A DNA stretch of 64,000 nt, taken from positions 217,001 through 281,000 of the forward strand of contig SCNS01000003.1 of the NCBI GenBank assembly GCA_005503215.1, given 5' to 3'. This DNA is from Sphingomonadaceae bacterium 3R27C6 (GTDB lineage Bacteria; Pseudomonadota; Alphaproteobacteria; Sphingomonadales; Sphingomonadaceae). A program made the translations under genes and the position numbers. Position 1 is the first letter of the stretch. Each line of letters starts with the position of its first letter. Under the pieces are notes generated by a model that had not been told where the DNA came from, searched no databases, and saw only the letters and a program-made list of their open reading frames with translations. Below, in pieces: positions 1-7,630 of this stretch.

Positions 1-650
1 CAGGCGGACGCGGGAGTTTCAGTCTCGCCCTGTTCCGGTCGGATTATACGGATCTTCAGGAAACGTCGATCATCTTTACCGGAACGGGGGCGCAGCAGTC
101 GATCACCTCGGTGGTCACCAATGCCGCTGGCGCGCGTGTTCAGGGCGTCGAGTTCAGCGGTTCCGCCCGTCTTGCCGACTGGCTCCGGATCAACGCCGAT
201 ATCGGCTATCTCGACGCCGTCTACAGCAACTTTCCCAATGCATCCTGCACGGTTCTCGCGACGGCGGGCAACCCGCGCTGCGTGCAGGACATGTCGGGCA
301 AGAAGCGCGCCTATGCGCCGGACTGGACCGGAACGGTTGGGGCGAACATCACGGTGCCGCTGCGCGACGACATCTCGGTCCGCATCGATCCGTCGCTCTT
401 TTTCACCTCGAGCTACTTCACCTCGGCAACGGCGGACCCGCTTCTCCGGCAGGCCGGCTTTGCGAAGGTCGACCTTCGCGTCGGTTTGGGCCCGGACGAT
501 CGGCGCTGGGAAATCGCGCTCATCACGCGCAACCTGACCGACAAGGCGACTTCGAGTTTTATCGCGCCGCTCCCGACATCGAACGGCAGCACGATCGCCT
601 ATGCTGACCGGCCGCGATCAATCGCGCTTTCGGCTTCGGTCAAGTTCTGA
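1..650 (+). CDS. TonB-dependent receptor, C-terminal part of the beta-barrel (5' end outside window)
   Basis: The open frame is already running at base 3 and ends at a TGA at 648-650, so only about the last 215 residues of an outer-membrane receptor are present. The visible part has alternating aromatic/polar barrel strands and the late-barrel sequence RVQGVEFSG, typical of siderophore/substrate receptors of sphingomonads, and it closes with SVKF, a terminal Phe as required for BAM-assisted insertion. The plug domain and TonB box lie to the left of the window. An SMP-30-type lactonase begins 2 bases after its stop, so the two are probably co-transcribed and the receptor probably imports that enzyme's substrate or a precursor. 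The family is clear; the substrate cannot be read from this fragment. Confidence 0.9.
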   Translation, partial: GGRGSFSLALFRSDYTDLQETSIIFTGTGAQQSITSVVTNAAGARVQGVEFSGSARLADWLRINADIGYLDAVYSNFPNASCTVLATAGNPRCVQDMSGKKRAYAPDWTGTVGANITVPLRDDISVRIDPSLFFTSSYFTSATADPLLRQAGFAKVDLRVGLGPDDRRWEIALITRNLTDKATSSFIAPLPTSNGSTIAYADRPRSIALSASVKF

Positions 651-652
651 CG

Positions 653-1540
653 ATGACCTACGGGCTGGCCGCGGCCATCGCGCTCACCCTCGCCGCCGCA
701 CCACCTACCCCCGCTGCGGATCGCGCGGCCCCGCCGCCGGCATCGGACAGGTGGGAGGCGGTCGCCCGCTGCGGGGGCTTTCTGGAAGCGCCCACCCGGT
801 TGCGGTCGGGCGAGCTTTCGGTCAGCGACCCGGTGGGCGGACGCATCTTTCGTGTCGACGATCGGGGCGTCTGCCACGCGATTATCGAGGGCAAGGACCT
901 TCCCAACGGACAGGCGCTGGCCGCAGATGGCCGGCTCATTGTCGCGAACCGCGCGGGACTGATGATCGTCGATCCGGTCACCGGCAGCACCCGGCCGCTG
1001 GTCGAGCGCTTCGCCGGCGAGCCCCTCGCCATGGCCAATGATCTGTCGATCGACGGCTATGGCGGGATATATTTCACAGTGCCGGGGGGATCGTCGCTCC
1101 TGCGGCCCGATGGGAGGGTGTTCTATCTGCCTCCCGGCAGCCGCGAACCCGAGCTCGTGGCCGAGGGACTCGCCTTCCCGAACGGAATTGCCGTGGCACC
1201 CGATGGCAATGCGATCTTCGTGGCGGAATTCGCCGCCAAACGCATCCTCTTGATTCCGACCCGGCACTCACGTCGGCAGTTCAACGTCGCGCATGTCTTT
1301 GCCCATAGCCATGGCGGCGTCGGCCCGGATGGCCTCGCATTTGGAGACGATGGCACGCTCTATGCCGCGAATATCGAGGCGGGCACGATTTCTCGCTGGT
1401 CGCCGCAAGGGCAGGCCCTGCCCGACCTGCAGCTACCCGCGGAGGCCGGCCTGCTCGTCACGAACATATTGGTCGAGAAGCAGTGGCTCTATGCCACCGA
1501 GGCCTCGCAAGGTGTCCTTTGGCGAACCCGCATCCGCTAA
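653..1540 (+). CDS. SMP-30/gluconolactonase-family lactonase, probably exported
   Basis: 295 residues. The first 22 form a signal peptide (hydrophobic Ala/Leu stretch, then AAPPTPAADRA), so the enzyme is probably periplasmic. The rest is a six-bladed beta-propeller of the SMP-30/LRE family, with repeats such as GIAVAPDGNAIFVAEF and GPDGLAFGDDGTLYAANI carrying Asp and Asn metal-ligand positions. Members hydrolyse lactones with a divalent metal. The ATG starts 2 bases after the upstream receptor stop, which implies one transcript. It converges on the sulfatase gene, with only 7 bases between the two stops. Substrate not known; an aldonolactone or a lactone intermediate of the neighbouring catabolic route is an inference. 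Confidence 0.85.
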   Translation: MTYGLAAAIALTLAAAPPTPAADRAAPPPASDRWEAVARCGGFLEAPTRLRSGELSVSDPVGGRIFRVDDRGVCHAIIEGKDLPNGQALAADGRLIVANRAGLMIVDPVTGSTRPLVERFAGEPLAMANDLSIDGYGGIYFTVPGGSSLLRPDGRVFYLPPGSREPELVAEGLAFPNGIAVAPDGNAIFVAEFAAKRILLIPTRHSRRQFNVAHVFAHSHGGVGPDGLAFGDDGTLYAANIEAGTISRWSPQGQALPDLQLPAEAGLLVTNILVEKQWLYATEASQGVLWRTRIR

Positions 1541-1547
1541 GGGTCCG

Positions 1548-2936
1548 TCATTCGACACCGAACCGGTCGGCCATATTCTTTCCCGAAAAACCGTGACTGT
1601 AGCTCTTCTCGTCGAAAGGAAGCATCGTCTCGTTCCAATGCTCCCATCGGCGCTTCAAATCGTCGAACAGTCCAGGGTTTCGCGCCCTGAGATTGCCGCG
1701 CTCGAGCGGATCCTGCACGACGTCGAAGAGAAACTCGTTTCCGTTTATCTTGAGATATTTATGATCTCCGAGCCGGCAGGCGGCTTGGTCGAGATGACGA
1801 TAGCGCCAGAAAAGTGGGCGCTCCTTCAACGCGCCGCCAAGCAGCGCCGGCATGATGTCGACGCCGTCTGTCGGATACAGCGGCGAGGATGTCGTACCCG
1901 CAAGGCCGAGCACCGTCGGCAGGAAGTCCATCGACATCACCTGCTCGGCCGTTTCGGCGCCCGGCCGGATCCGGCCCGGCCAGCGAATGAGCAACGGAAC
2001 CCGGATACCGCCTTCCAATAGTTCCGTCTTGCGGCCGGAGAATGGCCAGGTGTCCGAGAAGCGCTCCCCGCCATTGTCGCTCGTGAAGATCACGATCGTG
2101 TCGTCGTCGAGGCGCAAGCGGCGGAGCGCCTTGAGGACGCGGCCGACCTGCTGATCGAGGCTTCGCATCATCGCGCCGTAAGTCGCAATCGTGCCGCCGT
2201 CATAATGAAAGATTGCGGCAGGATCGCCGCTTGCGGCAAGCCGGTCGGCCTCGGCTTCGTCGCCTGGCGCTTCCCACGGCCAGTGCGGCGCCGTGAAATG
2301 CAGGCTCATGAAGAAGGGCCGGCCCTCGCGGGCATTCTCCGAAAGCCTCTGGATGGCGCGGTCGGCCAGAATTTCCGTGAGATAGCCATGAGCTTCGACC
2401 TGCTCCCGACCGTCCCACAGATCCGGACCCTTCGCCGAGCGATGGGTGAAATAGTCGGCGCCGCCGCCTTCGACCCCGAAGAAATGGTCATAGCCGCTGA
2501 GCAGCGGCCCGAAGCGCGGCGAAGCGCCGAGGTGCCACTTCCCAACCAGCGAAGTCCCATAGCCGGCGCCGCGCAGCAGCGAGGGAAGCGTCGGATGATC
2601 CGGCGGAAGGCCGACGTCGCGGAACGCGAGCGGCTCCTCAAGCCCGACGGGCAGCCGATATTGATAGCGGCCCGTGATCAGCGCCGTGCGTGTCGCGGAG
2701 CAGACCGGACTGTTGGCATAGGCTGAGGTGAAGCGCATTCCGCCCGCTGCGAGACGGTCGAGTTCGGGCGTTTCATAGCCCCTCCGGCCATAGCAGGAGA
2801 GGTCCGCATAGCCGAGATCGTCCGCAAGGATGAAAAGGATATTGGGCTTCCGCACCGGCGCGCGCGCGAGCGCAGGTGCGGCCAGGACGGACGCCGCCGC
2901 GGCCAGCAGCGACCGGCGATCGAAATGATAGGGCAT
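1548..2936 (-). CDS. Type I sulfatase with signal peptide
   Basis: 462 residues from the ATG at 2936, chosen because GGAGG lies about 9 bases upstream and because MPYHFDRRSLLAAAASVLAAPALA is a good export signal (RR pair, possibly Tat). A longer upstream frame is only non-coding extension. NILFILADDLGYADLSCYG is the N-terminal metal-binding sulfatase motif. C79 lies in CSATR, the CxAxR variant of the formylglycine motif, followed by LITGRYQ, and later SDNGG supplies metal ligands. It hydrolyses a sulfate ester in the periplasm, provided an FGE or AtsB-type maturase exists elsewhere. It lies 118 bases downstream of the hydrolase-SDR-FAD operon on the same strand and may be its last gene. It suggests a sulfated natural compound as substrate (inference). 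Confidence 0.9.
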   Translation of the reverse strand: MPYHFDRRSLLAAAASVLAAPALARAPVRKPNILFILADDLGYADLSCYGRRGYETPELDRLAAGGMRFTSAYANSPVCSATRTALITGRYQYRLPVGLEEPLAFRDVGLPPDHPTLPSLLRGAGYGTSLVGKWHLGASPRFGPLLSGYDHFFGVEGGGADYFTHRSAKGPDLWDGREQVEAHGYLTEILADRAIQRLSENAREGRPFFMSLHFTAPHWPWEAPGDEAEADRLAASGDPAAIFHYDGGTIATYGAMMRSLDQQVGRVLKALRRLRLDDDTIVIFTSDNGGERFSDTWPFSGRKTELLEGGIRVPLLIRWPGRIRPGAETAEQVMSMDFLPTVLGLAGTTSSPLYPTDGVDIMPALLGGALKERPLFWRYRHLDQAACRLGDHKYLKINGNEFLFDVVQDPLERGNLRARNPGLFDDLKRRWEHWNETMLPFDEKSYSHGFSGKNMADRFGVE

Positions 2937-3054
2937 GGTAACGGGCCTCCGGTCGAGATTTCCGCTGCCGGCGCCGCGATGCCCGGTCCCTCGATCCGTG
3001 TAAACCGGGGCCCGGGCACCGCGCCCGCCGTCGCGTACGGCTATGAAGGCTACC

Positions 3055-3897
3055 TCAATTGTGCAGCACGAAGTCCGTGACAAGCCGGTTGAACTCGTCG
3101 GCATGCTCGATCATCGCCCAGTGGCCGCAGCGATTGAGCAGGACGAGCCGGGAGTTCGGCACGTAAGCGTTCAGAAGCATCGAGTTTTCCCAGTGGACGA
3201 CACGGTCGTCCCGGCCGTGGATGAGAAGCATCGGAATCTGCGATTTCCCGAGATCGTCCATCGCCGCCCAGCGGTTTACGGGCCCCCCCTTGCTCAACAT
3301 GTCGAGGAAATTGGCAAGATGCTCCGGGCCGGCCAGCGCCGCGTCCGAACGCGCCTTGCACAATTCGGGGGTCGCGAACGCCTTGTCATAGACCATGATG
3401 CTGACCAGCGCCTGCATCGCGTCGGGCGTCGGCGTGCGATACGCCTGCTGAAGCACTTTCAACCCCTCGGTGGGACCATCGCCCGGTCCGTACAGCTTGG
3501 GGCCGGGGTGAGCGCCCGGGCCCATGGTGATCACATGACTCACCCGATCCGGATGGTCGACACTTACCGCCAGCGCGATGATACCGCCCATCGAATTGCC
3601 GACGAGCGCCGCCTTTTCGAGACCGAGCGCGTCCATGAACTGCACGGTGGCGCCGACGTGATCGAGCGTCTCCTTGGTGCAGGGATCAGACTCGCCCCAG
3701 CCGGGCATGTCGAGCGCGAAGACGTGGAAATGGCGAGCCAGCGCCTCGATGTTGCGCGAGAAATTGCTCCATCCGGTCGCACCGGGACCGCTGCCGTGGA
3801 TCAGGATCACGGGATGCCCCTCACCCGCTTCATAATAGCGCAGCTTCCAGTCGCGCGTCTGGACGAAGCGGGCGGCTTCACTCTGGGTCAATGACAT
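3055..3897 (-). CDS. Meta-cleavage product (C-C bond) alpha/beta hydrolase, HsaD/BphD-like
   Basis: 280 residues from the ATG at 3897, which has an AGGAAGG ribosome site 8 bases upstream; a further in-frame TTG start overlaps the SDR gene and is unlikely. HGSGPGATGWSNF (34-46) is the oxyanion-hole segment typical of BphD/HsaD/MhpC. The triad is S102 in GNSMGG, D231 in HGRDDRVV and H259 in RCGHW. Such enzymes split the vinylogous 1,5-diketone made by extradiol ring cleavage into a 2-hydroxydienoate and an acid. The matching extradiol dioxygenase and 2-hydroxydienoate hydratase are 9-16 kb away on the other strand, so the pathway is spread over two operons. Follows the SDR gene by 35 bases. Confidence 0.85.
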   Translation of the reverse strand: MSLTQSEAARFVQTRDWKLRYYEAGEGHPVILIHGSGPGATGWSNFSRNIEALARHFHVFALDMPGWGESDPCTKETLDHVGATVQFMDALGLEKAALVGNSMGGIIALAVSVDHPDRVSHVITMGPGAHPGPKLYGPGDGPTEGLKVLQQAYRTPTPDAMQALVSIMVYDKAFATPELCKARSDAALAGPEHLANFLDMLSKGGPVNRWAAMDDLGKSQIPMLLIHGRDDRVVHWENSMLLNAYVPNSRLVLLNRCGHWAMIEHADEFNRLVTDFVLHN

Positions 3898-3932
3898 GAG
3901 AAATTCCTTCCTTGGTTTAGCGGCGGCTCCGC

Positions 3933-4685
3933 TCAATCCATCCAGAGTCCGCCATTGACGTCGATGATTTCACCGGTCACGAATGCCGCCTCACGCGTAC
4001 ACAGCCACGCGACCGCGCTCGCGACCTCGTCCGGTTGTCCCAGCCGTCCCACCGGAATCTGGCGGACGAGCGCTTCCGGAAAATCGCTGGTCATCGGACT
4101 GGCGATCGGACCCGGAGCGACGACATTGACCGTAATACCGTCGCCCGCCAGCTCCTTGGCGAGGTATAGCGACATGGCATGGACCCCGGCCTTCGCCGCA
4201 CCATAGGCTGCATTCCCCGCGCGGGCCTGTTCGCCGGCGTCGATCCACGGGCGGGGATTGCCGCCATTTTTCGCGAGCACCGACCCTATGGTGACGATGC
4301 GGCCGAACCCTTGCTCGCGCATGGGCGAAATCACGGACCGATTGGCGAGAAACACGCCGCGCAGATTGACGGCATGCACGCGGTCCCACTCGTCGGCAGA
4401 CATGCTCTCGAACGACCCCGTCGACGTCACGCCAGCGGCATGAATCAGGCAATCGATGCGGCCGAAGTCCGCCAGCACCTGCCCAATGAGGCTCATGATG
4501 TCCGCTTCGTCGGCGAGGTCGGCCGCATAGGTTCGACTGTTCGGCCCTACGGGAGCCGGCCTGTGTCGATCGGCCAATGCCAACCGGGCCCCTCCGTCCG
4601 CAAGCCGGCGCGCGACGGCTTGCCCGATCATTCCGCCGCCGCCGGTCACCAGCGCGACCAAACCGTCGAGCGCGAAACGCGTCAC
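3933..4685 (-). CDS. Short-chain dehydrogenase/reductase (SDR)
   Basis: 250 residues starting at a GTG (4683-4685) that overlaps the TGA of the upstream FAD gene (ATGTGA arrangement), so it is translationally coupled; a longer reading frame upstream is a shadow of that FAD gene. Classical SDR layout: cofactor loop TGGGGMIG (14-21), HAAG in place of the usual NAAG (82-85), the catalytic set N108, S135, Y161, K165, and the C-terminal GEIIDVNGG. D39 after the second beta strand favours NAD(H). It would oxidise or reduce a hydroxyl/keto group of a pathway intermediate in the cytoplasm. The substrate cannot be told from sequence. Confidence 0.9.
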   Translation of the reverse strand: MTRFALDGLVALVTGGGGMIGQAVARRLADGGARLALADRHRPAPVGPNSRTYAADLADEADIMSLIGQVLADFGRIDCLIHAAGVTSTGSFESMSADEWDRVHAVNLRGVFLANRSVISPMREQGFGRIVTIGSVLAKNGGNPRPWIDAGEQARAGNAAYGAAKAGVHAMSLYLAKELAGDGITVNVVAPGPIASPMTSDFPEALVRQIPVGRLGQPDEVASAVAWLCTREAAFVTGEIIDVNGGLWMD

Positions 4686-6100
4686 ATCGCACCGCCGCAG
4701 GCATGGATTGCGGCTTGTCGTCCGAACACCGCACCGCGCAGCACTGAGGTCGACCCGGTATAGGTGCGATAATAGATTCCCATGGTCTCGCCGGCGGCAT
4801 AGAGACCGGGAATGTCTCGTCCATCCTGATCGATGACCCGCGCGTGTCGATCGACCTTGAGACCGCCAAAAGTGAACACGTTCGCCGATATCACCGGCCA
4901 GGCGAGAAACGGGGCGCGGTCGACCGGGCGAGCCCAGTTGGATTTGGGCGGATTGAGGCCGCGCGTGGACAGGCCGTCCTTCTTCAGCGGATCGAATTCG
5001 CCCTCGCGGCACGCTCCATTATAGGCGCGAACCGTCGCAGCCAGCGCGTCTGCGGAGATATCCAGTTCCGCCGCGAGCGCCTCGATCGTCTCGGCCCGGA
5101 CCGGCGGCTGGTCGGTGCGACTGCCCTTTTGCCAATTGGGGACATCGTCAAGCCGCGCGTCGACGATCAACCAGGCGATGCCCCCGCGCTGTTCGTAGAT
5201 CCGCCGCGTCACATTTTCATAATGCGCGTCGACCGTGCCCGGCGCCTCGTCGGCGAAGCGCTGACCGTCCTTGTTGACGAGGATGCCGTAGGGAAAGGTG
5301 AAGATTGCCGGTTCCGCCATGCCCGAGCGCGGGTCGATCGGCTCGGCATGATAGGATCCAAAATCGCCATTGGGTGCCGCGCCGATTTCGAGCGCCATGC
5401 GGATTCCCTCGCCCTTGTTATAATGTCCGCCCCGGGCGACCGGTCGCAGATTGACGGCCGATGGCCCGAGATAGCGCGCGAGCATTTCGGGATTGCCCTC
5501 GAATCCGCCGCACGCGAGGATGACGGCATCCGCCTCTAGGGGTCCGGCACTCGTGCGGAGCCCCTGCACGCGCCTCTCGTCATGCAGCAGCGAGCGCGCG
5601 CTGGTCTCGAAGCGGAAATTGACGCCGCTGTCCTTGCACGCCCGGGTGAGCGTCTCCACCATCGTGAGCCCCCCGCCCACGGGCAGCAATCGGGTGGTCG
5701 TCGTCGTGATGAAGGCAGTCGGAAGAAAATCGAACCGGAGGCCGGCGGATTCGAGCCACCGCAGCGTCGGGCCGGCTTGCGTGGCAAAAGCGCTCAGCAG
5801 TTCGGGGTCGACGCTCGACTGGCTCTTTGCAAGGGCCGACCAATCTTCATAGTCGCGAACCATTTCCTGCTCGATGGAGGGGTCGGTATACCCGCCCGCA
5901 TTTGCCATGAAATGATCGATGAAGTCGTCGGCGACCTCGTCCATCGACTTCATGCGGAGATACGCCTCGGTGTAGCGCGTGTTGCCGCCATGCTCGCCTT
6001 CGGCCGCGCGCTCGACAACCGTAACCTGCGCGCCGAGCTGGGCAGCACTGAGAGCAGCGCTTAGCCCGGCAATACCGCTACCGACGACGACCACGTGCAT
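4682..6100 (-). CDS. FAD-dependent dehydrogenase of the FAD_binding_2 / TcuA-KstD family
   Basis: 472 residues from the ATG at 6100 with AAGGGGGAA upstream; longer frames upstream are non-coding. The N-terminal Rossmann motif VVVGSGIAGLSAALSAA and ERA for FAD ribose binding are followed by GGNTRYTEAYLRM, the segment where tricarballylate dehydrogenase (TcuA)-type and fumarate-reductase-type flavoproteins place their substrate loop. The C-terminal FAD motif GLYAAGE is present. PPKSNWARP near residue 400 is shared with the flavoprotein at 10074-11525, so the two are paralogues. The family introduces or reduces C=C bonds next to carbonyl or carboxyl groups. It starts 4 bases after the PEP-mutase-like gene and runs into the SDR by overlap. 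Exact substrate unknown. Confidence 0.85.
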   Translation of the reverse strand: MHVVVVGSGIAGLSAALSAAQLGAQVTVVERAAEGEHGGNTRYTEAYLRMKSMDEVADDFIDHFMANAGGYTDPSIEQEMVRDYEDWSALAKSQSSVDPELLSAFATQAGPTLRWLESAGLRFDFLPTAFITTTTTRLLPVGGGLTMVETLTRACKDSGVNFRFETSARSLLHDERRVQGLRTSAGPLEADAVILACGGFEGNPEMLARYLGPSAVNLRPVARGGHYNKGEGIRMALEIGAAPNGDFGSYHAEPIDPRSGMAEPAIFTFPYGILVNKDGQRFADEAPGTVDAHYENVTRRIYEQRGGIAWLIVDARLDDVPNWQKGSRTDQPPVRAETIEALAAELDISADALAATVRAYNGACREGEFDPLKKDGLSTRGLNPPKSNWARPVDRAPFLAWPVISANVFTFGGLKVDRHARVIDQDGRDIPGLYAAGETMGIYYRTYTGSTSVLRGAVFGRQAAIHACGGAM

Positions 6101-6104
6101 GTTG

Positions 6105-6953
6105 CTATTCCCCCTTGAAGCGCTGCTCGAGCGCGTCCCAACGTGGTTTGGCGACCGATCGCTGGCGCTCCTCGAACGATGCGAGCCGATCGTGGACGGC
6201 GTCGAGCGATCCGGTATCGCGGAGAGAAGCCAGTACGTCTGCGGACGCCCGCACGGCTGCCTGGAGCGCGGCATTGGCGTACAGAACGATGCCGAACCCC
6301 ATGTCCGCCAGCTCGGCCTGGGGCAGCGGCGGGGTTTTGCCGCCATGGACGATGTTGGCGACCTGCGGCACGCCGAGCGCTCCGATCCGGCGCATCTGCG
6401 CGGCGTCGCGCGGCGCCTCGACGAAGGTCATGTCGGTACCGGCTTCGATGAACGCCTCGGCGCGCTCGATCGCGGCGTCGATGCCGTCAACCGCCAGCGC
6501 ATCGGTTCGAGCAATGATCAGCGTATCGCGCGTTCGCGCATCGGCCGCGGCTCGAATCTTGGGCAGCATCTCCTGGAGCGCGATCACGCCCTTGCCGCTG
6601 AAATGGCCGCAGCGCTTGGGAAACGCCTGGTCCTCCAGCTGGATCGCGGCCGCGCCCGATCGTTCGAGCACCTTCATCGTGCGCCACGTATTGACGGCGT
6701 TGCCGAAGCCCGTGTCGGCGTCGACGATCAACGGCAGTGCCACGGCATCGGCGATGCGCGATACGGTTTGAGCGACGTCATCGAGCGACGTGAGACCGAT
6801 ATCTGGCGCGCCGAGCGCCATATTCGCGATGCCCGCACCGGTCACATAGACGCATTCGAACGCCAGATCCTCGATAATCCGTGCGAACAGGGCATTCGCC
6901 GCGCCGGGGGCCAGAACCGCTTCCCTGCGCGAAATGATTTCCCGAAGCGACAT
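6105..6953 (-). CDS. Isocitrate lyase/PEP mutase superfamily lyase
   Basis: 282 residues. The TIM-barrel metal motif DADTGFGN (78-85) and the lyase signature KRCGH (113-117) with the active-site Cys are intact, which favours a C-C lyase (2-methylisocitrate-lyase or dimethylmalate-lyase type) rather than a PEP mutase. It would split a 2-hydroxy dicarboxylate or tricarboxylate into pyruvate or glyoxylate plus an acid. It sits between the isochorismatase-like gene (4-base gap) and the FAD dehydrogenase (4-base gap), so it belongs to the same minus-strand operon. Together with the TcuA-type dehydrogenase it hints at a tricarballylate- or methylcitrate-like intermediate, which is an inference. Confidence 0.85.
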   Translation of the reverse strand: MSLREIISRREAVLAPGAANALFARIIEDLAFECVYVTGAGIANMALGAPDIGLTSLDDVAQTVSRIADAVALPLIVDADTGFGNAVNTWRTMKVLERSGAAAIQLEDQAFPKRCGHFSGKGVIALQEMLPKIRAAADARTRDTLIIARTDALAVDGIDAAIERAEAFIEAGTDMTFVEAPRDAAQMRRIGALGVPQVANIVHGGKTPPLPQAELADMGFGIVLYANAALQAAVRASADVLASLRDTGSLDAVHDRLASFEERQRSVAKPRWDALEQRFKGE

Positions 6954-6957
6954 GAAG

Positions 6958-7551
6958 TCAGCCCTCGGCCGCCGCGGCGACGAAGCCTTCGGTGTCGCCG
7001 ACGGTACCGATCGCAGGCGCGATCATCGTGATGAAATGGTCGTGCAGCGCGGGGTTCGGCGCCGCACAGACGTCCTCGATGACGACGGGCGCGAAGCCCG
7101 CGTCATCGGCGAAGCGCGCAGTGCTTTCAACGACCAGATGCGTAGCGACCCCGCCGAGATAGAGGCGCTTGATCCCGTTCTGCATGAGCCAGGTCATCAG
7201 CCCCGTGTTGAAGAACGGATTGACGCACTGCTTGGTGATCACGAGCTCGTCCGCGAGCGGTGCAACGTCGGGGTGAAACTCGGTTCCGAACTCGCCCACG
7301 ATCGCCGCGCGATTGGACTTCAGTCCGCCGATCCGCGCAGCGACGCTGAGGCAATCGGCATAGTCGGGGCGGAACCCGAGGCGGACGTGGACCACGGCCA
7401 TGCCCGCCGAGCGCGCAGCTTCGAGGCAGCGCCGGGCGTTCTTCAGAACGCCGCGATCCTCGACGATCTTCGCAAGCCCGTGCGCACCGACCTTTCCATT
7501 CGGATCGACCATTTCATTCTGGAGATCGAGCAACAGCAACGCGGATTTCAT
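6958..7551 (-). CDS. Isochorismatase-family hydrolase lacking the nucleophilic cysteine
   Basis: 197 residues from the ATG at 7551; a long upstream extension overlaps the TonB receptor and is a shadow. The cysteine-hydrolase fold is clear: LLLLDLQNEM with D9, K107 in VITKQCV, and the GVATHLVVESTAR segment with the cis-peptide region. The position that normally holds the catalytic Cys (G-V-x-T-x-x-C-V) is V140, so an amidase mechanism through a thioester is not possible. Isochorismatase proper also lacks this Cys and hydrolyses a vinyl ether, so ether or enol hydrolysis is conceivable. Second gene of the operon after the TonB receptor, 79 bases downstream of it. Confidence 0.8.
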   Translation of the reverse strand: MKSALLLLDLQNEMVDPNGKVGAHGLAKIVEDRGVLKNARRCLEAARSAGMAVVHVRLGFRPDYADCLSVAARIGGLKSNRAAIVGEFGTEFHPDVAPLADELVITKQCVNPFFNTGLMTWLMQNGIKRLYLGGVATHLVVESTARFADDAGFAPVVIEDVCAAPNPALHDHFITMIAPAIGTVGDTEGFVAAAAEG

Positions 7552-7630
7552 TCTGACAACTCCGATATTGATGGAAGATGGAACCGCCCGCTTGTGCCGG
7601 GCGGCGATAAGGTGCCGACGCTCCGGTAGG

